Shown here: in pieces, positions 7,483 to 15,904 of the stretch | Numbering within the stretch: the stretch's first letter is position 1 | Layout: each line of letters starts with the position of its first letter | Assembly: GCF_013072695.1 (NCBI RefSeq) | Contig: NZ_LXUK01000009.1 | Coordinates: 1 to 64,000 of the forward strand | Direction: 5' to 3' | From: Acinetobacter sp. Ac_5812 | Lineage (GTDB): Bacteria > Pseudomonadota > Gammaproteobacteria > Pseudomonadales > Moraxellaceae | DNA: 64,000 nt | Made by a program: the position numbers and the translations under genes | The notes under the pieces: model-generated | Told to the model about the DNA's origin: nothing | The model's input: the letters and a program-made list of their open reading frames with translations, nothing else | Databases searched by the model: none

Positions 7483-7880
7483 ATATCAAAGTTGAGCAAG
7501 CATACTTTACGGACCATGTTAAAGCCTTAGGTGTGCTGAAAATTGATTGGAATGAAAATGGTGCAATCCAATCAATACAAAGAGATACCACCTGTATTTT
7601 TAGATTCGATCAAGTGGAAGCTTTGTGGGATACCTGGTTAAAGGCTAAAAATACAGGGATTGTTCTTTGTGAGAACGATATTGAAAGTGCGATAGAGATC
7701 GAAGGCACGGCGGTTAAAAGAATCCTGTCACATATTGAAATGGCCATCATCCAAAAAGCATTAATTTATAGCAAAGGCAATCAACGCCTAGCCGCAGATC
7801 AAATCGGCATAAGTCGCACCAAACTTAGATACAGAGTTAGGGGTATTAAACAAAATACAAGTGTGAGGGTTGCAGCATGA
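7476..7880 (+). CDS. Fis-type HTH phage protein
   Basis: The C-terminal ~40 of 134 residues form a Fis-family helix-turn-helix: MAIIQKALIYSKGNQRLAAD followed by QIGISRTKLRYRVRGI. This is the same module that ends NtrC-type activators. The N-terminal part is unrecognised and lacks an AAA+ domain. It probably regulates phage transcription. The stop overlaps a 12-codon micro-ORF (7877-7915) that runs into the ribosome site of the next gene. Confidence 0.75.
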   Translation: MLNIKVEQAYFTDHVKALGVLKIDWNENGAIQSIQRDTTCIFRFDQVEALWDTWLKAKNTGIVLCENDIESAIEIEGTAVKRILSHIEMAIIQKALIYSKGNQRLAADQIGISRTKLRYRVRGIKQNTSVRVAA

Positions 7881-7917
7881 ATAAATTAATAGCAAAAGCG
7901 GATGCGGAGGTGTGAAG

Positions 7918-8118
7918 ATGCAAATTGATCGTAGAGTGCGAGCAGCAGAGTTTATGCAACTCCTCTCAATTAAAAGAACCAAGTTTTATCGCATGATTAA
8001 AAATGGTGAAATTCCACAACCAATCAAGGTGAGTGAAAGGGAAGTTTATTGGCATGAATCAAGCGTGAAGAAAGTAGTCGAAAAACATAAAGGAAATTCT
8101 GATATGATAGCCTGCTAA
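7918..8118 (+). CDS. AlpA-family regulator / excisionase-like protein
   Basis: A 66-aa winged-helix protein; the ATG at 7918 has GGAGGTG at 7 bases. The sequence VRAAEFMQLLSIKRTKFYRM followed by IKNGEIPQPIKVSEREVYW is typical of the AlpA/MerR-like excisionase group: a helix-turn-helix, a wing, then a Trp. AlpA proteins activate integrase genes or help excision. It is the last gene before the prophage/host boundary, which fits a recombination-directing role. The terminator hairpin overlaps its last codons. Confidence 0.8.
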   Translation: MQIDRRVRAAEFMQLLSIKRTKFYRMIKNGEIPQPIKVSEREVYWHESSVKKVVEKHKGNSDMIAC

Positions 8119-8134
8119 CCGCAGGCTTTCTTTT
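8110..8134 (+). terminator. Terminator closing the prophage operon
   Basis: GCCTGC pairs with GCAGGC around TAACC and a T-rich tail follows. The stem includes the stop codon of the AlpA-like gene. Confidence 0.85.
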
Positions 8135-8151
8135 AAGTCGAGTGCCTTTAA

Positions 8152-8174
8152 AAACGGGTAACTAAACGGGTAAC
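8152..8174. repeat. Tandem AAACGGGTAAC direct repeat at prophage end
   Basis: The 11-bp sequence AAACGGGTAAC occurs at 8152-8162 and again at 8164-8174, a 12-bp period, in the gap between the last phage gene and smpB. The spacing and position resemble integrase or excisionase arm-binding sites, which is an inference. Confidence 0.6.
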
Positions 8175-8219
8175 AAGATAATCGCTTAAAAATTAGCTTA
8201 TCAATTTCAATAGGTTAAG

Positions 8220-8693
8220 ATGAACAAGATTGTTGTAAAAAAACATAATGGTGGCACGATTGCTCAAAACAAAAGAGCGCGTCACGATTACTTTATCGAA
8301 GAAAAATTTGAAGCAGGCATGTCCCTCCAAGGTTGGGAAGTAAAGTCTCTACGTGCGGGACGTATGACGCTCACAGAAAGCTATGTAATTTTTAAAAATG
8401 GCGAAGCTTTTTTATTGGGCTCACAAATTCAGCCTTTATTGTCTGCATCAACCCATGTGGTTCCAGAAGCAACACGTACGCGTAAGTTGCTGCTCTCTCG
8501 TCGTGAGCTAGAAAAGCTTTTGGGTGCAGTGAATCAAAAAGGCTATTCATGTGTGCCGTTGGCTTGTTACTGGAAAGGCCGTTTGGTTAAGTTGGAAATT
8601 GCACTGGTGAAAGGTAAGCAATTACACGACAAACGTGCCACAGAAAAAGACCGAGACTGGCAACGTGATAAATCTCGTCTGCTGTATAAATAA
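8220..8693 (+). CDS. smpB: SsrA-binding protein SmpB
   Basis: SmpB binds tmRNA and delivers it to stalled ribosomes in trans-translation. The 157-aa product has the expected length and motifs: [20 protein letters not shown] (about residues 19-38), [20 protein letters not shown], and the basic C-terminal tail [18 protein letters not shown]. Upstream the gene abuts the prophage end, so its native promoter context may have been replaced. A strong terminator follows immediately. Confidence 0.97.
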   Translation: MNKIVVKKHNGGTIAQNKRARHDYFIEEKFEAGMSLQGWEVKSLRAGRMTLTESYVIFKNGEAFLLGSQIQPLLSASTHVVPEATRTRKLLLSRRELEKLLGAVNQKGYSCVPLACYWKGRLVKLEIALVKGKQLHDKRATEKDRDWQRDKSRLLYK

Positions 8694-8724
8694 AAAAAAC
8701 CTCCAATTATTGGAGGTTTTTTTT
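8692..8724 (+). terminator. Terminator after smpB
   Basis: CCTCCAAT pairs with ATTGGAGG, flanked by an A-run and a T-run of about eight bases. It can act in both directions and also serves the convergent flavodoxin gene. Confidence 0.9.
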
Positions 8725-8733
8725 CGTTCAAGA

Positions 8734-9306
8734 TTAAACTGGGATATGCTTTAATCTTAATTCTGCTAAATATTTTCCGAACTTACGTGCAGTTTCCAAA
8801 TCACCTTCTGGGGGCGTAATTTCAACACTAGCATTATCTGACTGGGTCATTAAGCCCAGAAAGCTCGACATACGGTTAATATCTAAAGCACTTCTTCCCG
8901 TTGGCATAAATGGCAAACCAGCCCACAACATGCCGTGTTGCATCGCAAATAAGTTAATTTGCTGCAATACCGCCAATTTATCGCCACTAAGACCACCACC
9001 ATTGGTAAAACCAGCAGCCAGTTTGCCTTGCCATGCCCGCGCCAACCAACGTTTAGATGAATCTTCCATAAACTGTTTCAATGCAGCTGTGAGACTGCCC
9101 ATATAGGTTGGACAACCAATAACGATCACATCTGCTTGGTCTAATAAGTCCCACTGCGGCGCAGCCACAGAAATGAGATGCACTTCTGCACCTGCCTGCT
9201 CGGCACCCTGAGTAATATATTGCGCAACTTTGGCCGTATGCCCATAAGGACTATGATAAACCACACAAACTTTAACTTGGGGGATAATTTGCTCAATAAC
9301 AGACAT
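8734..9306 (-). CDS. Flavodoxin-family / NADPH-dependent FMN reductase-like protein
   Basis: This 190-aa protein has the flavodoxin-like FMN phosphate loop HSPYGHTAKVAQ (about residues 18-29). The second flavin loop is CPTYMGSLTAALKQFMEDSS (about residues 65-84) and GFTNGGGLSGDK follows at about 99-110. These features fit WrbA-like and related flavodoxin oxidoreductases. The physiological partner is unknown. It is a stand-alone gene converging on smpB. Confidence 0.85.
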   Translation of the reverse strand: MSVIEQIIPQVKVCVVYHSPYGHTAKVAQYITQGAEQAGAEVHLISVAAPQWDLLDQADVIVIGCPTYMGSLTAALKQFMEDSSKRWLARAWQGKLAAGFTNGGGLSGDKLAVLQQINLFAMQHGMLWAGLPFMPTGRSALDINRMSSFLGLMTQSDNASVEITPPEGDLETARKFGKYLAELRLKHIPV

Positions 9307-9389
9307 GGAGAATTTTAAAAACCAATGAATTAGATCAAGTTTAACATTTTCACTACGACATGGCGAATCAACAACGCAAAGGATGCAAT

Positions 9390-10130
9390 TTACTGCATAA
9401 ATACAAAAGTTGCCATTCGTCCTGTTTTTGCATCACGACGATAAGAAAAATAATCTTCGGCTTGTTGATAAGAACACTGATCTCCGCCTAAAACAGTTTC
9501 CACACCGAAACGGTTTAAAATAAAGCGGGCAATCGCATAAAGGTCCGCATGATATTTACCCACCTCTTGGCCAGTAACAAAAGCTGTTTTCAGTTCAGGA
9601 TATTTGTCACAAAAAGCAGCTTTGACTTCTGCACCTATTTCAAAACACGGTTGGCTAATCGCAGCACCCAACCATGCCCAACTCGGTTGGGACTGCATTT
9701 CAGCGACTGTATTTTCGATAATCCCATTGGCCAAGCCACGCCAACCTGCATGTAGATTGGCAACTTCAGTACCTTCGGCATTACCCAACACCACAGGCAG
9801 ACAATCAGCTGTCATCATCATTAAAGCATGGCCTACTTTTTGCGTAACTAAGCCATCGCCTTCAAGGGCAACAAATGGAATCTGTTCATTCACGGTATGG
9901 CAAATCGTGCTATGCGTTTGTGTCATCCATGTGATTTTATCTACACCAAATGCAGATAACTGATTCAGTAATATCATGCGATGCTGCTGAACACGTTGTG
10001 CCTCATCATTGACATGCAAAGCCAAATTAAATCCTGATAGATTTTGATTCGATGTTGCAATAGCTTGAGCATGTTCAATCTGCGTTTGTGCGACATAGAC
10101 CCCTTTCGGCAGATCTTGTACAAATTCCAT
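9390..10130 (-). CDS. pgeF: Peptidoglycan editing factor PgeF (YfiH/LACC1 family)
   Basis: The family signatures are present: THSTICHT, MMMTADCLPVVL with the zinc-ligand Cys, and NLHAGWRGLANGII with the second His. Members are multicopper-like polyphenol oxidase-fold enzymes with purine nucleoside phosphorylase activity, and in E. coli the protein removes misincorporated L-Ser from peptidoglycan precursors. The start is placed at the ATG at 10128-10130 because AGGAGAT lies 4 bases upstream. A 22-codon in-frame extension to 10196 looks spurious. It lies downstream of rluD on the same strand, as in many gammaproteobacteria. Confidence 0.93.
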   Translation of the reverse strand: MEFVQDLPKGVYVAQTQIEHAQAIATSNQNLSGFNLALHVNDEAQRVQQHRMILLNQLSAFGVDKITWMTQTHSTICHTVNEQIPFVALEGDGLVTQKVGHALMMMTADCLPVVLGNAEGTEVANLHAGWRGLANGIIENTVAEMQSQPSWAWLGAAISQPCFEIGAEVKAAFCDKYPELKTAFVTGQEVGKYHADLYAIARFILNRFGVETVLGGDQCSYQQAEDYFSYRRDAKTGRMATFVFMQ

Positions 10131-10242
10131 AACTATCTCCTGAGCTATATTTTCTACCGTCAACCTCTCCCTTGCGGAACTATAATCGTTCCTCATCTCC
10201 TAAAAACAGAGGGCATTTAAATTACTGTAAGACATTGAATTC

Positions 10243-10291
10243 ACCAAAGTCTCCCTCCTTTAAGGAGGAAGACTTAGAGGGAGGTAGCGCT
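10243..10291. repeat. Hairpin-forming intergenic repeat
   Basis: Between rluD and pgeF, AAGTC...CTCCTT pairs with AAGGAG...GACTT, followed by a second GAGGGAG block. It looks like a small REP-type repeat unit. With one copy in the window, its repeated nature is not proven here. Confidence 0.45.
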
Positions 10292-10295
10292 TTAC

Positions 10296-11381
10296 TTAAT
10301 ACGCTTCATTTTCACTACGTAGGACTTCAAGCAACTGAGTAAAATCCTCTGGCCAAGGTGCTTCAAACATCATTTCTTCACCCGTACGCGGATGTACTAA
10401 ACCGAGTTTGGCTGCATGCAAAGCTTGACGCTTAAAGCTACGTAACATATCCGTTAATGTTTCTGATGCGCCTGCTGGGAAACGCACACGATTCACATAA
10501 ACAGGATCACCCACCAAACCATGTCCAAGATAACTAAAGTGCACACGAATTTGATGGGTGCGCCCTGTTTCAAGTTGTGCTTGGATACGGGTAAAGTCAC
10601 GGAAGCGTTCTTTCACATTATAATGTGTTACCGCATCACGCCCGCCCGGTAAGATCGCCATTTTGACACGGTCTACAGGATGACGTTTAATCGGTTCATC
10701 AATGGTGCCACCCGCAATGACATTGCCATACACAACTAAATCATAAACGCGATAAACGGTTTTCTTGGCTAACTGCTTGCTCAGAGAAAATTGAGCTTCC
10801 AGATTTTTTGCAACCACCAATAAACCACTGGTGTCTTTATCAATACGATGTACCAAGCCTGCACGAGACAGCTCTGCCAATTTTGGCGCATGATAAAGTA
10901 ACGCATTCACCAAGGTTCCAGTTGGATTGCCTGCACCCGGATGAACGACCATCCCCACTTCTTTATTGATCACAATAATATCGTCATCTTCATAGACAAT
11001 ATTTAATGGAATGTTTTCAGGTTGGCTTGAAGTTTGTGTTTCAAGTTCAACCTCAAGCGTAAGCAGCTCATTGCCTTCACAACGGTACTTTGGTTTAACA
11101 ATGTTACCATTTACCAACAGATGACCGTCTTTCATCCATTGCTTGAGTTTCTCGCGAGAAAAGTCACTCCAAACCAATGCGGCAACCTGATCAATACGTT
11201 GACCTAAATAGTTTTCATCAAGTTGAATTTGCAACGATAAACGTGTTGCAGTTGAGTCGGAATTATGATTATCTGCATCCACAGAATCTTCGAGTAAGAA
11301 ATCTGTTTCAGAGATGTTTGAATTGGAAGATTGTGCTGAAGTCATTTGATGATCGGTACAAAAATGGTTTAATAGCACCAT
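10296..11381 (-). CDS. rluD: 23S rRNA pseudouridine synthase RluD
   Basis: RluD makes pseudouridines 1911, 1915 and 1917 in helix 69 of 23S rRNA. The protein has an N-terminal S4 domain (LGQRIDQVAALVWSDFSREK, about residues 59-78) and a catalytic domain with HRIDKDTSGLLVV (about residues 178-190, Asp nucleophile). RTHQIRVH and LHAAKLGLVHP follow. An extra polar leader of about 45 residues precedes the S4 domain. An ATG at 11345 is an alternative start and would leave more room for the divergent bamD promoter. The rluD-bamD divergence is typical of gammaproteobacteria. Confidence 0.95.
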   Translation of the reverse strand: MVLLNHFCTDHQMTSAQSSNSNISETDFLLEDSVDADNHNSDSTATRLSLQIQLDENYLGQRIDQVAALVWSDFSREKLKQWMKDGHLLVNGNIVKPKYRCEGNELLTLEVELETQTSSQPENIPLNIVYEDDDIIVINKEVGMVVHPGAGNPTGTLVNALLYHAPKLAELSRAGLVHRIDKDTSGLLVVAKNLEAQFSLSKQLAKKTVYRVYDLVVYGNVIAGGTIDEPIKRHPVDRVKMAILPGGRDAVTHYNVKERFRDFTRIQAQLETGRTHQIRVHFSYLGHGLVGDPVYVNRVRFPAGASETLTDMLRSFKRQALHAAKLGLVHPRTGEEMMFEAPWPEDFTQLLEVLRSENEAY

Positions 11382-11416
11382 TGTAGCTCATTGCCCAGAA
11401 TAACAGAGGAGTTTTT

Positions 11417-12520
11417 ATGTCGCTACCACGTTATAAAATTACGGTGCTTGCACTATCTTTAGGTGTAGCGTCTGCATTTGTGGGCTGTAGCAGCAATCCA
11501 AGTAAGAAAGATGTGGTGGATAAAGGACCACAATCGAGTGAACAAGTTTATTTTGAAAAAGCAATAAAATCGCTTGAACGCAATCAATATACCGATGCAG
11601 TAAAGTCACTCGAAGCTTTAGACACGTACTATCCAACTGGGCAATATACGCAACAAGCTCAACTTGAGCTGCTTTATGCGAAATTCAAGCAAAAAGATTA
11701 TGAAGGTACGATTGCACTTGCAGATCGTTTCATTCGCTTAAATCCACAACATCCAAATGTTGATTATGCCTACTATGTTCGTGGCGTAGCCAACATGGAG
11801 ATGAATTACGACAGTTTGATTCGCTATACTTCTTTACAGCAATCACACCGCGATGTGAGCTATGTCAAAGTTGCTTATCAAAACTTCGTAGAACTGATTC
11901 GTCGCTTCCCAAGTAGCCAATATTCGGTTGATGCTGCACAGCGTATGAAGTTTATTGGTCAAGAATTGGCTGAAAGCGAAATGAACGCAGCGCGTTTCAA
12001 CATTCAACGCAAAGCATGGCTTGCTGCTGCTGAGCGTGCGCAATGGGTAATTGAACACTATCCGCAAACGCCACAAACGCCTGAAGCATTAGCTACTTTA
12101 GCTTATAGCTATCAAAAACTTGGTGATAATGCGACCTCTCAGCAATATATTGATATCTTAAAACTCAACTATCCAAATCTCGTAAAATCGAATGGCGAAG
12201 TGAATTTACGTGCTGCACGTAAAGAAGGTAGTTGGGTGAATCGTGCAACTTTAGGTTTGTTGGGTCGCGAATCTAAAACGGTTCAAACGAAAAAAGATGA
12301 AGTAAGCAGCGATACTGAACAACGCAGCTTAACCAATCGTTTAAGCTTCGGTTTGTTTGATAAACCTGAAGCTGAACAAGCCACACCTGCTCCAGTGGCA
12401 GCACCTGAAGCACCGGCAGCAACCACGGAAAATAAACCGAGTTGGAAAAACCGTTTAAGCTTTGGCCTATTAGATAAGCCAGAAGCGAGCAATACATCTG
12501 AGGACGATGCTGCAAACTAA
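11417..12520 (+). CDS. bamD: Outer membrane assembly lipoprotein BamD
   Basis: BamD is the essential lipoprotein partner of BamA in outer-membrane protein assembly. The product has a lipoprotein signal (ASAFVGC, lipid Cys about residue 24) and TPR-type helices, with YFEKAIKSLERNQYTDAVKS and YPTGQYTQQAQLELLYAKFK near the start. At 367 aa it is much longer than E. coli BamD (about 245 aa). The extra C-terminal ~100 residues carry three similar short motifs (NRATLGLLGRES, NRLSFGLFDKPEA, NRLSFGLLDKPEA) joined by Ala/Pro/Glu-rich linkers. An AGAGGAG ribosome site supports the start. Confidence 0.95.
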   Translation: MSLPRYKITVLALSLGVASAFVGCSSNPSKKDVVDKGPQSSEQVYFEKAIKSLERNQYTDAVKSLEALDTYYPTGQYTQQAQLELLYAKFKQKDYEGTIALADRFIRLNPQHPNVDYAYYVRGVANMEMNYDSLIRYTSLQQSHRDVSYVKVAYQNFVELIRRFPSSQYSVDAAQRMKFIGQELAESEMNAARFNIQRKAWLAAAERAQWVIEHYPQTPQTPEALATLAYSYQKLGDNATSQQYIDILKLNYPNLVKSNGEVNLRAARKEGSWVNRATLGLLGRESKTVQTKKDEVSSDTEQRSLTNRLSFGLFDKPEAEQATPAPVAAPEAPAATTENKPSWKNRLSFGLLDKPEASNTSEDDAAN

Positions 12521-12543
12521 TTTGCAATCATCTGATACATCAA

Positions 12544-12573
12544 ACAGGCAAGTCTCCCTTGCCTGTTTTTTAT
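12544..12573 (+). terminator. Terminator after bamD
   Basis: ACAGGCAAG pairs with CTTGCCTGT around a short loop, followed by a T-rich tail. Confidence 0.88.
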
Positions 12574-12647
12574 TTTATGTAACAATGATTCCTGACATTT
12601 TGCAGTGCAACAATGTTCTACTCCCCGTCTTAAATGGTTAAACACAC

Positions 12648-14534
12648 ATGGCAATTCCACAACATACGATTGATCAAATTTTAGATCGAACCGACATTGT
12701 CGATCTGATCGGTCAACGTGTGAAGTTAAAAAAGACGGGACGTACCTATTCGGGTTGTTGCCCTTTCCATCAGGAAAAGTCACCCTCATTCCATGTTTAT
12801 CGAGATAAGCAGTACTATCATTGTTTCGGTTGCCAAGCCAATGGCAATGCCATTCGCTTTTTGATGGACATTGACAGCCGTAACTTTGTCGATGTAATGA
12901 AAGATTTATCTAATCAGACAGGCATCGAACTCCCTAAAGATAATCACGATAATAAAAAACTATCCTATAAACGCAGCCCACAACAGGCCGCTGCTCCACA
13001 AACAACACCACCAAAACAAGAACAATCAACAGCACCAGCTCCTTCTATCCAAGAAGCGCTGGACGATCATTTTGTTGATATGGATCACTATATGGATGAT
13101 CCTTTTGCGCAGTTTGATCCGTCATTTAACATTCAAGAACAGGTACAAGAAGGTAATCTCTACGACTTGTTAGAAAATGTCGCTCAGTTTTATGAACGTC
13201 AACTCCCTAATAGTCAAAAGGCACAAAACTATTTTAAACAGCGTGGCTTATCCCCACAAACCATTCAATTTTGGCGCTTAGGCTATGCACCAGAGGATTG
13301 GCAACATTTAGAAAAAGCCTTTCCGCAAGATATTGAAGGTTTAAAACAACTGGGCTTAATTCGTTCCAGTGACAGTGGTCGAGATTTCGATTTATTACGT
13401 GAACGGGTGATTTTCCCGATCCGCGATCATAAAGGACGTGTGGTAGGTTTTGGTGGTCGTGCCTTAAACGATGAGATTAAACCGAAATATATCAACTCAC
13501 CTGATTCTGAAGTCTTCCATAAAAACCAGCTGCTTTATGGCCTATATGAAGGCCGTAAACTCAAAGCCAATGATTGGCTGATGGTCGAAGGTTATATGGA
13601 CGTCATTGCCTTACAGCAATATGGCATCAATGGTGCTGTGGCAACATTGGGAACGGCCAGTAATGCCGATCACTTAACCACGCTATTTAAGCAAAATTCT
13701 CGAATTACCATTGCCTTTGATGGAGATGCCGCAGGTCAAAAAGCAGCACGACGCACTTTGGAAATTGCCCTGCCATTACTCAATGATGGTCGTGAATTAA
13801 AATTTTTTGTACTTCCCAATGAGCACGATCCTGATTCCTTAATTCGTCGTGAAGGCTTAGAAAACTTCCAAAAACTATTACAACAAGCACCACTGTTATC
13901 TGACTTTGTGTTTGCCCATCTAACAGGACAACATGATGTCAGTACGCCGGAAGGTAAAAGTCTGGTCATGGGTGAACTACGTGAATTAACGGAGTTATTG
14001 CCTAAACATGGCTCATTCCGTTATCTGCTGAGTCAGTCTTTCCGTGAAAAACTTGGGCTTGGAAAACGCTTCACCCCACAAATCAGCCATGATGCCTCTT
14101 TATCTTTTAATATTCAGACCAAAGACGAAGATTTTGCAGTGGCGATTTTAATGCACCACCCCTTCCTGTATATTCATTTTGAAGAGCTGCGCGCGGTGAT
14201 TGATCAAAATGAATTATTGGCGAAGATTTTAGCGGCACTGAATATTGTGTTTGATGATCTTCCTGATGATCAGGAACTTGCAACCTATTATGTGCTGGGC
14301 GCTTGTAGTAGTTATAGCCATGAACTGGCTGATATTATGCAGCGTACCAATATCCAATCCTTAACCCAAGCACCTGAAGTTGCCGATAAACTTGCGAAAG
14401 AATATGCACTCGGTCTACAAGAGAAGTATTTGCGCTTAAAACTAAAATCGCCAATTTCTTTAATTGAATCGCGTAATTTACGTCAACAACTGAATGAATT
14501 GACCAAACAGATTAGTTTGCGTTTATTGTCTTAA
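12648..14534 (+). CDS. dnaG: DNA primase DnaG
   Basis: DnaG lays RNA primers at the replication fork. The 628-aa product has the CHC2 zinc finger (CCPFHQEKSPSFHVY to YYHCFGCQANGNAI, about residues 39-72), the RNA polymerase core with YINSPDSEVFHKNQLLYGL, and the TOPRIM motifs MVEGYMDVIAL (about residues 318-328) and AFDGDAAGQKAARR. The C-terminal helicase-interacting domain is present. A Gln/Pro-rich linker of about 40 residues after the zinc finger is longer than in E. coli. The gene is intact and close to the usual length. Confidence 0.97.
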   Translation: MAIPQHTIDQILDRTDIVDLIGQRVKLKKTGRTYSGCCPFHQEKSPSFHVYRDKQYYHCFGCQANGNAIRFLMDIDSRNFVDVMKDLSNQTGIELPKDNHDNKKLSYKRSPQQAAAPQTTPPKQEQSTAPAPSIQEALDDHFVDMDHYMDDPFAQFDPSFNIQEQVQEGNLYDLLENVAQFYERQLPNSQKAQNYFKQRGLSPQTIQFWRLGYAPEDWQHLEKAFPQDIEGLKQLGLIRSSDSGRDFDLLRERVIFPIRDHKGRVVGFGGRALNDEIKPKYINSPDSEVFHKNQLLYGLYEGRKLKANDWLMVEGYMDVIALQQYGINGAVATLGTASNADHLTTLFKQNSRITIAFDGDAAGQKAARRTLEIALPLLNDGRELKFFVLPNEHDPDSLIRREGLENFQKLLQQAPLLSDFVFAHLTGQHDVSTPEGKSLVMGELRELTELLPKHGSFRYLLSQSFREKLGLGKRFTPQISHDASLSFNIQTKDEDFAVAILMHHPFLYIHFEELRAVIDQNELLAKILAALNIVFDDLPDDQELATYYVLGACSSYSHELADIMQRTNIQSLTQAPEVADKLAKEYALGLQEKYLRLKLKSPISLIESRNLRQQLNELTKQISLRLLS

Positions 14535-14541
14535 TTGTGCA

Positions 14542-15825
14542 TTACTGGCGTGGCTTACGCTCATGTTCAAACACATCTTGTAGATGTTGCTGTAGCCATT
14601 CAAAGTAATCTGGATTTTCAGCTTTAGCTGCTTCTCTAAGTAAAATTGAGGTTGGGTGCATCAACTTCTGGGTCAAGCGATGTGCAAACTCTTGTAAGAC
14701 CTGCTCAGCAGTATTTCCATGTTGCAACGATTCTAAAGCATGCGCCAATTCTTTTTGACTCACTTCTTCACTGTGCTGGCGATAGGCCTGAATGGTACCA
14801 CTGGCTTCTTTAACCTTTTGCTGAGTCATCAATTGGGTCGCCAATTGATTGACCATGATTTCAGCTTCAACTGCGGCCTGACGACGTTGCGCTAGGTTTT
14901 CATCAATCACGCTTTGTAAGTCATCAACACCATACAAATACACGTTATCCAATGATTCGACTTTGGGGGCAATATCACGCGGAACAGCTAAATCGACCAT
15001 CAACATTTGTTGATAGCGACGCTTTTTTAATGCAGCTTTAACGTCTGAATATTCAATCACTTGATGCAAACTACCTGTACAGCTAGAGACGACATCCGCT
15101 CTATGCAAGTTTTGTGCAAGCTCAGCAAAGGGGATAATTTCCACATCAACTTGATGGGCAATTTCTTGTGCCAACAGATCTGCACGTTCACGGCTACGGT
15201 TACAAATCAGGATCTTCGCTACCCCCATTTCGGCCAAATGTTTGGCAACCAAGGTGTTCATCTCGCCTGCCGCGACCACCATCACTGTGAGTTTTTCAGT
15301 ATGACTAAACACCTGAGAAGCCAACTGTGCAACCGCATAACCCATTGAAACAGCGTGGCTTCCTACTGAAGTTTCAGAACGGACACGCTTTGCCGCATAA
15401 AAAGCATATTCAAATACGCTGTTTAATTCTGGCGAAACGGTTTCTGCATCTTTGGACAGCGCTAAGGCACTTTTCACTTGCCCTAAAATTTGCGGCTCAC
15501 CCAACATCAGCGAGTCTAAACCACTGGCAACACGCATTAAATGTGTAACAGCTTGGGCATTTTCGTAACGATAAACATGATGAATTAACTGTTTTACATC
15601 AATATTATTCACTTGGGCCAGCCAAGTCAGAACGCTATCCGCATCTTCTGTCATGGCATAGACTTCGGTGCGGTTGCAGGTTGATACCACCACCAGATCA
15701 TTCAGCGATGAATGTTGGTTTTGTTCAAGCAATAGCGCAGCTAATCGCTCTGCATTGAAAGCAATTTGTTCGCGAAGTTCAACAGAGGCTGTTTGATGGT
15801 TGACGCCCAATGCAAAGAAAGACAT
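14542..15825 (-). CDS. hemA: Glutamyl-tRNA reductase HemA
   Basis: HemA reduces Glu-tRNA(Glu) to glutamate-1-semialdehyde, the first committed step of C5 tetrapyrrole synthesis. The 427-aa sequence shows the catalytic Cys in [13 protein letters not shown] (about residue 50), [13 protein letters not shown] (about residues 109-121), and an NADPH-binding region around [17 protein letters not shown]. The dimerisation domain ends the protein. It converges on dnaG with a 7-bp gap and diverges from the TPR-lolB-ispE operon. Confidence 0.96.
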   Translation of the reverse strand: MSFFALGVNHQTASVELREQIAFNAERLAALLLEQNQHSSLNDLVVVSTCNRTEVYAMTEDADSVLTWLAQVNNIDVKQLIHHVYRYENAQAVTHLMRVASGLDSLMLGEPQILGQVKSALALSKDAETVSPELNSVFEYAFYAAKRVRSETSVGSHAVSMGYAVAQLASQVFSHTEKLTVMVVAAGEMNTLVAKHLAEMGVAKILICNRSRERADLLAQEIAHQVDVEIIPFAELAQNLHRADVVSSCTGSLHQVIEYSDVKAALKKRRYQQMLMVDLAVPRDIAPKVESLDNVYLYGVDDLQSVIDENLAQRRQAAVEAEIMVNQLATQLMTQQKVKEASGTIQAYRQHSEEVSQKELAHALESLQHGNTAEQVLQEFAHRLTQKLMHPTSILLREAAKAENPDYFEWLQQHLQDVFEHERKPRQ

Positions 15826-15904
15826 ATCAGATCATCATTTCGCTAAATTTATGTTATTGTGCAACATCGGTGTCATAAAAAGCATTACTTTGGATCAATA
15901 AAAA

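Noticed and set aside
7877..7915. 12-codon ORF between the Fis-like and AlpA-like genes
   Set aside because: Too short to support as a gene; more likely a coupling element around the AlpA ribosome site.
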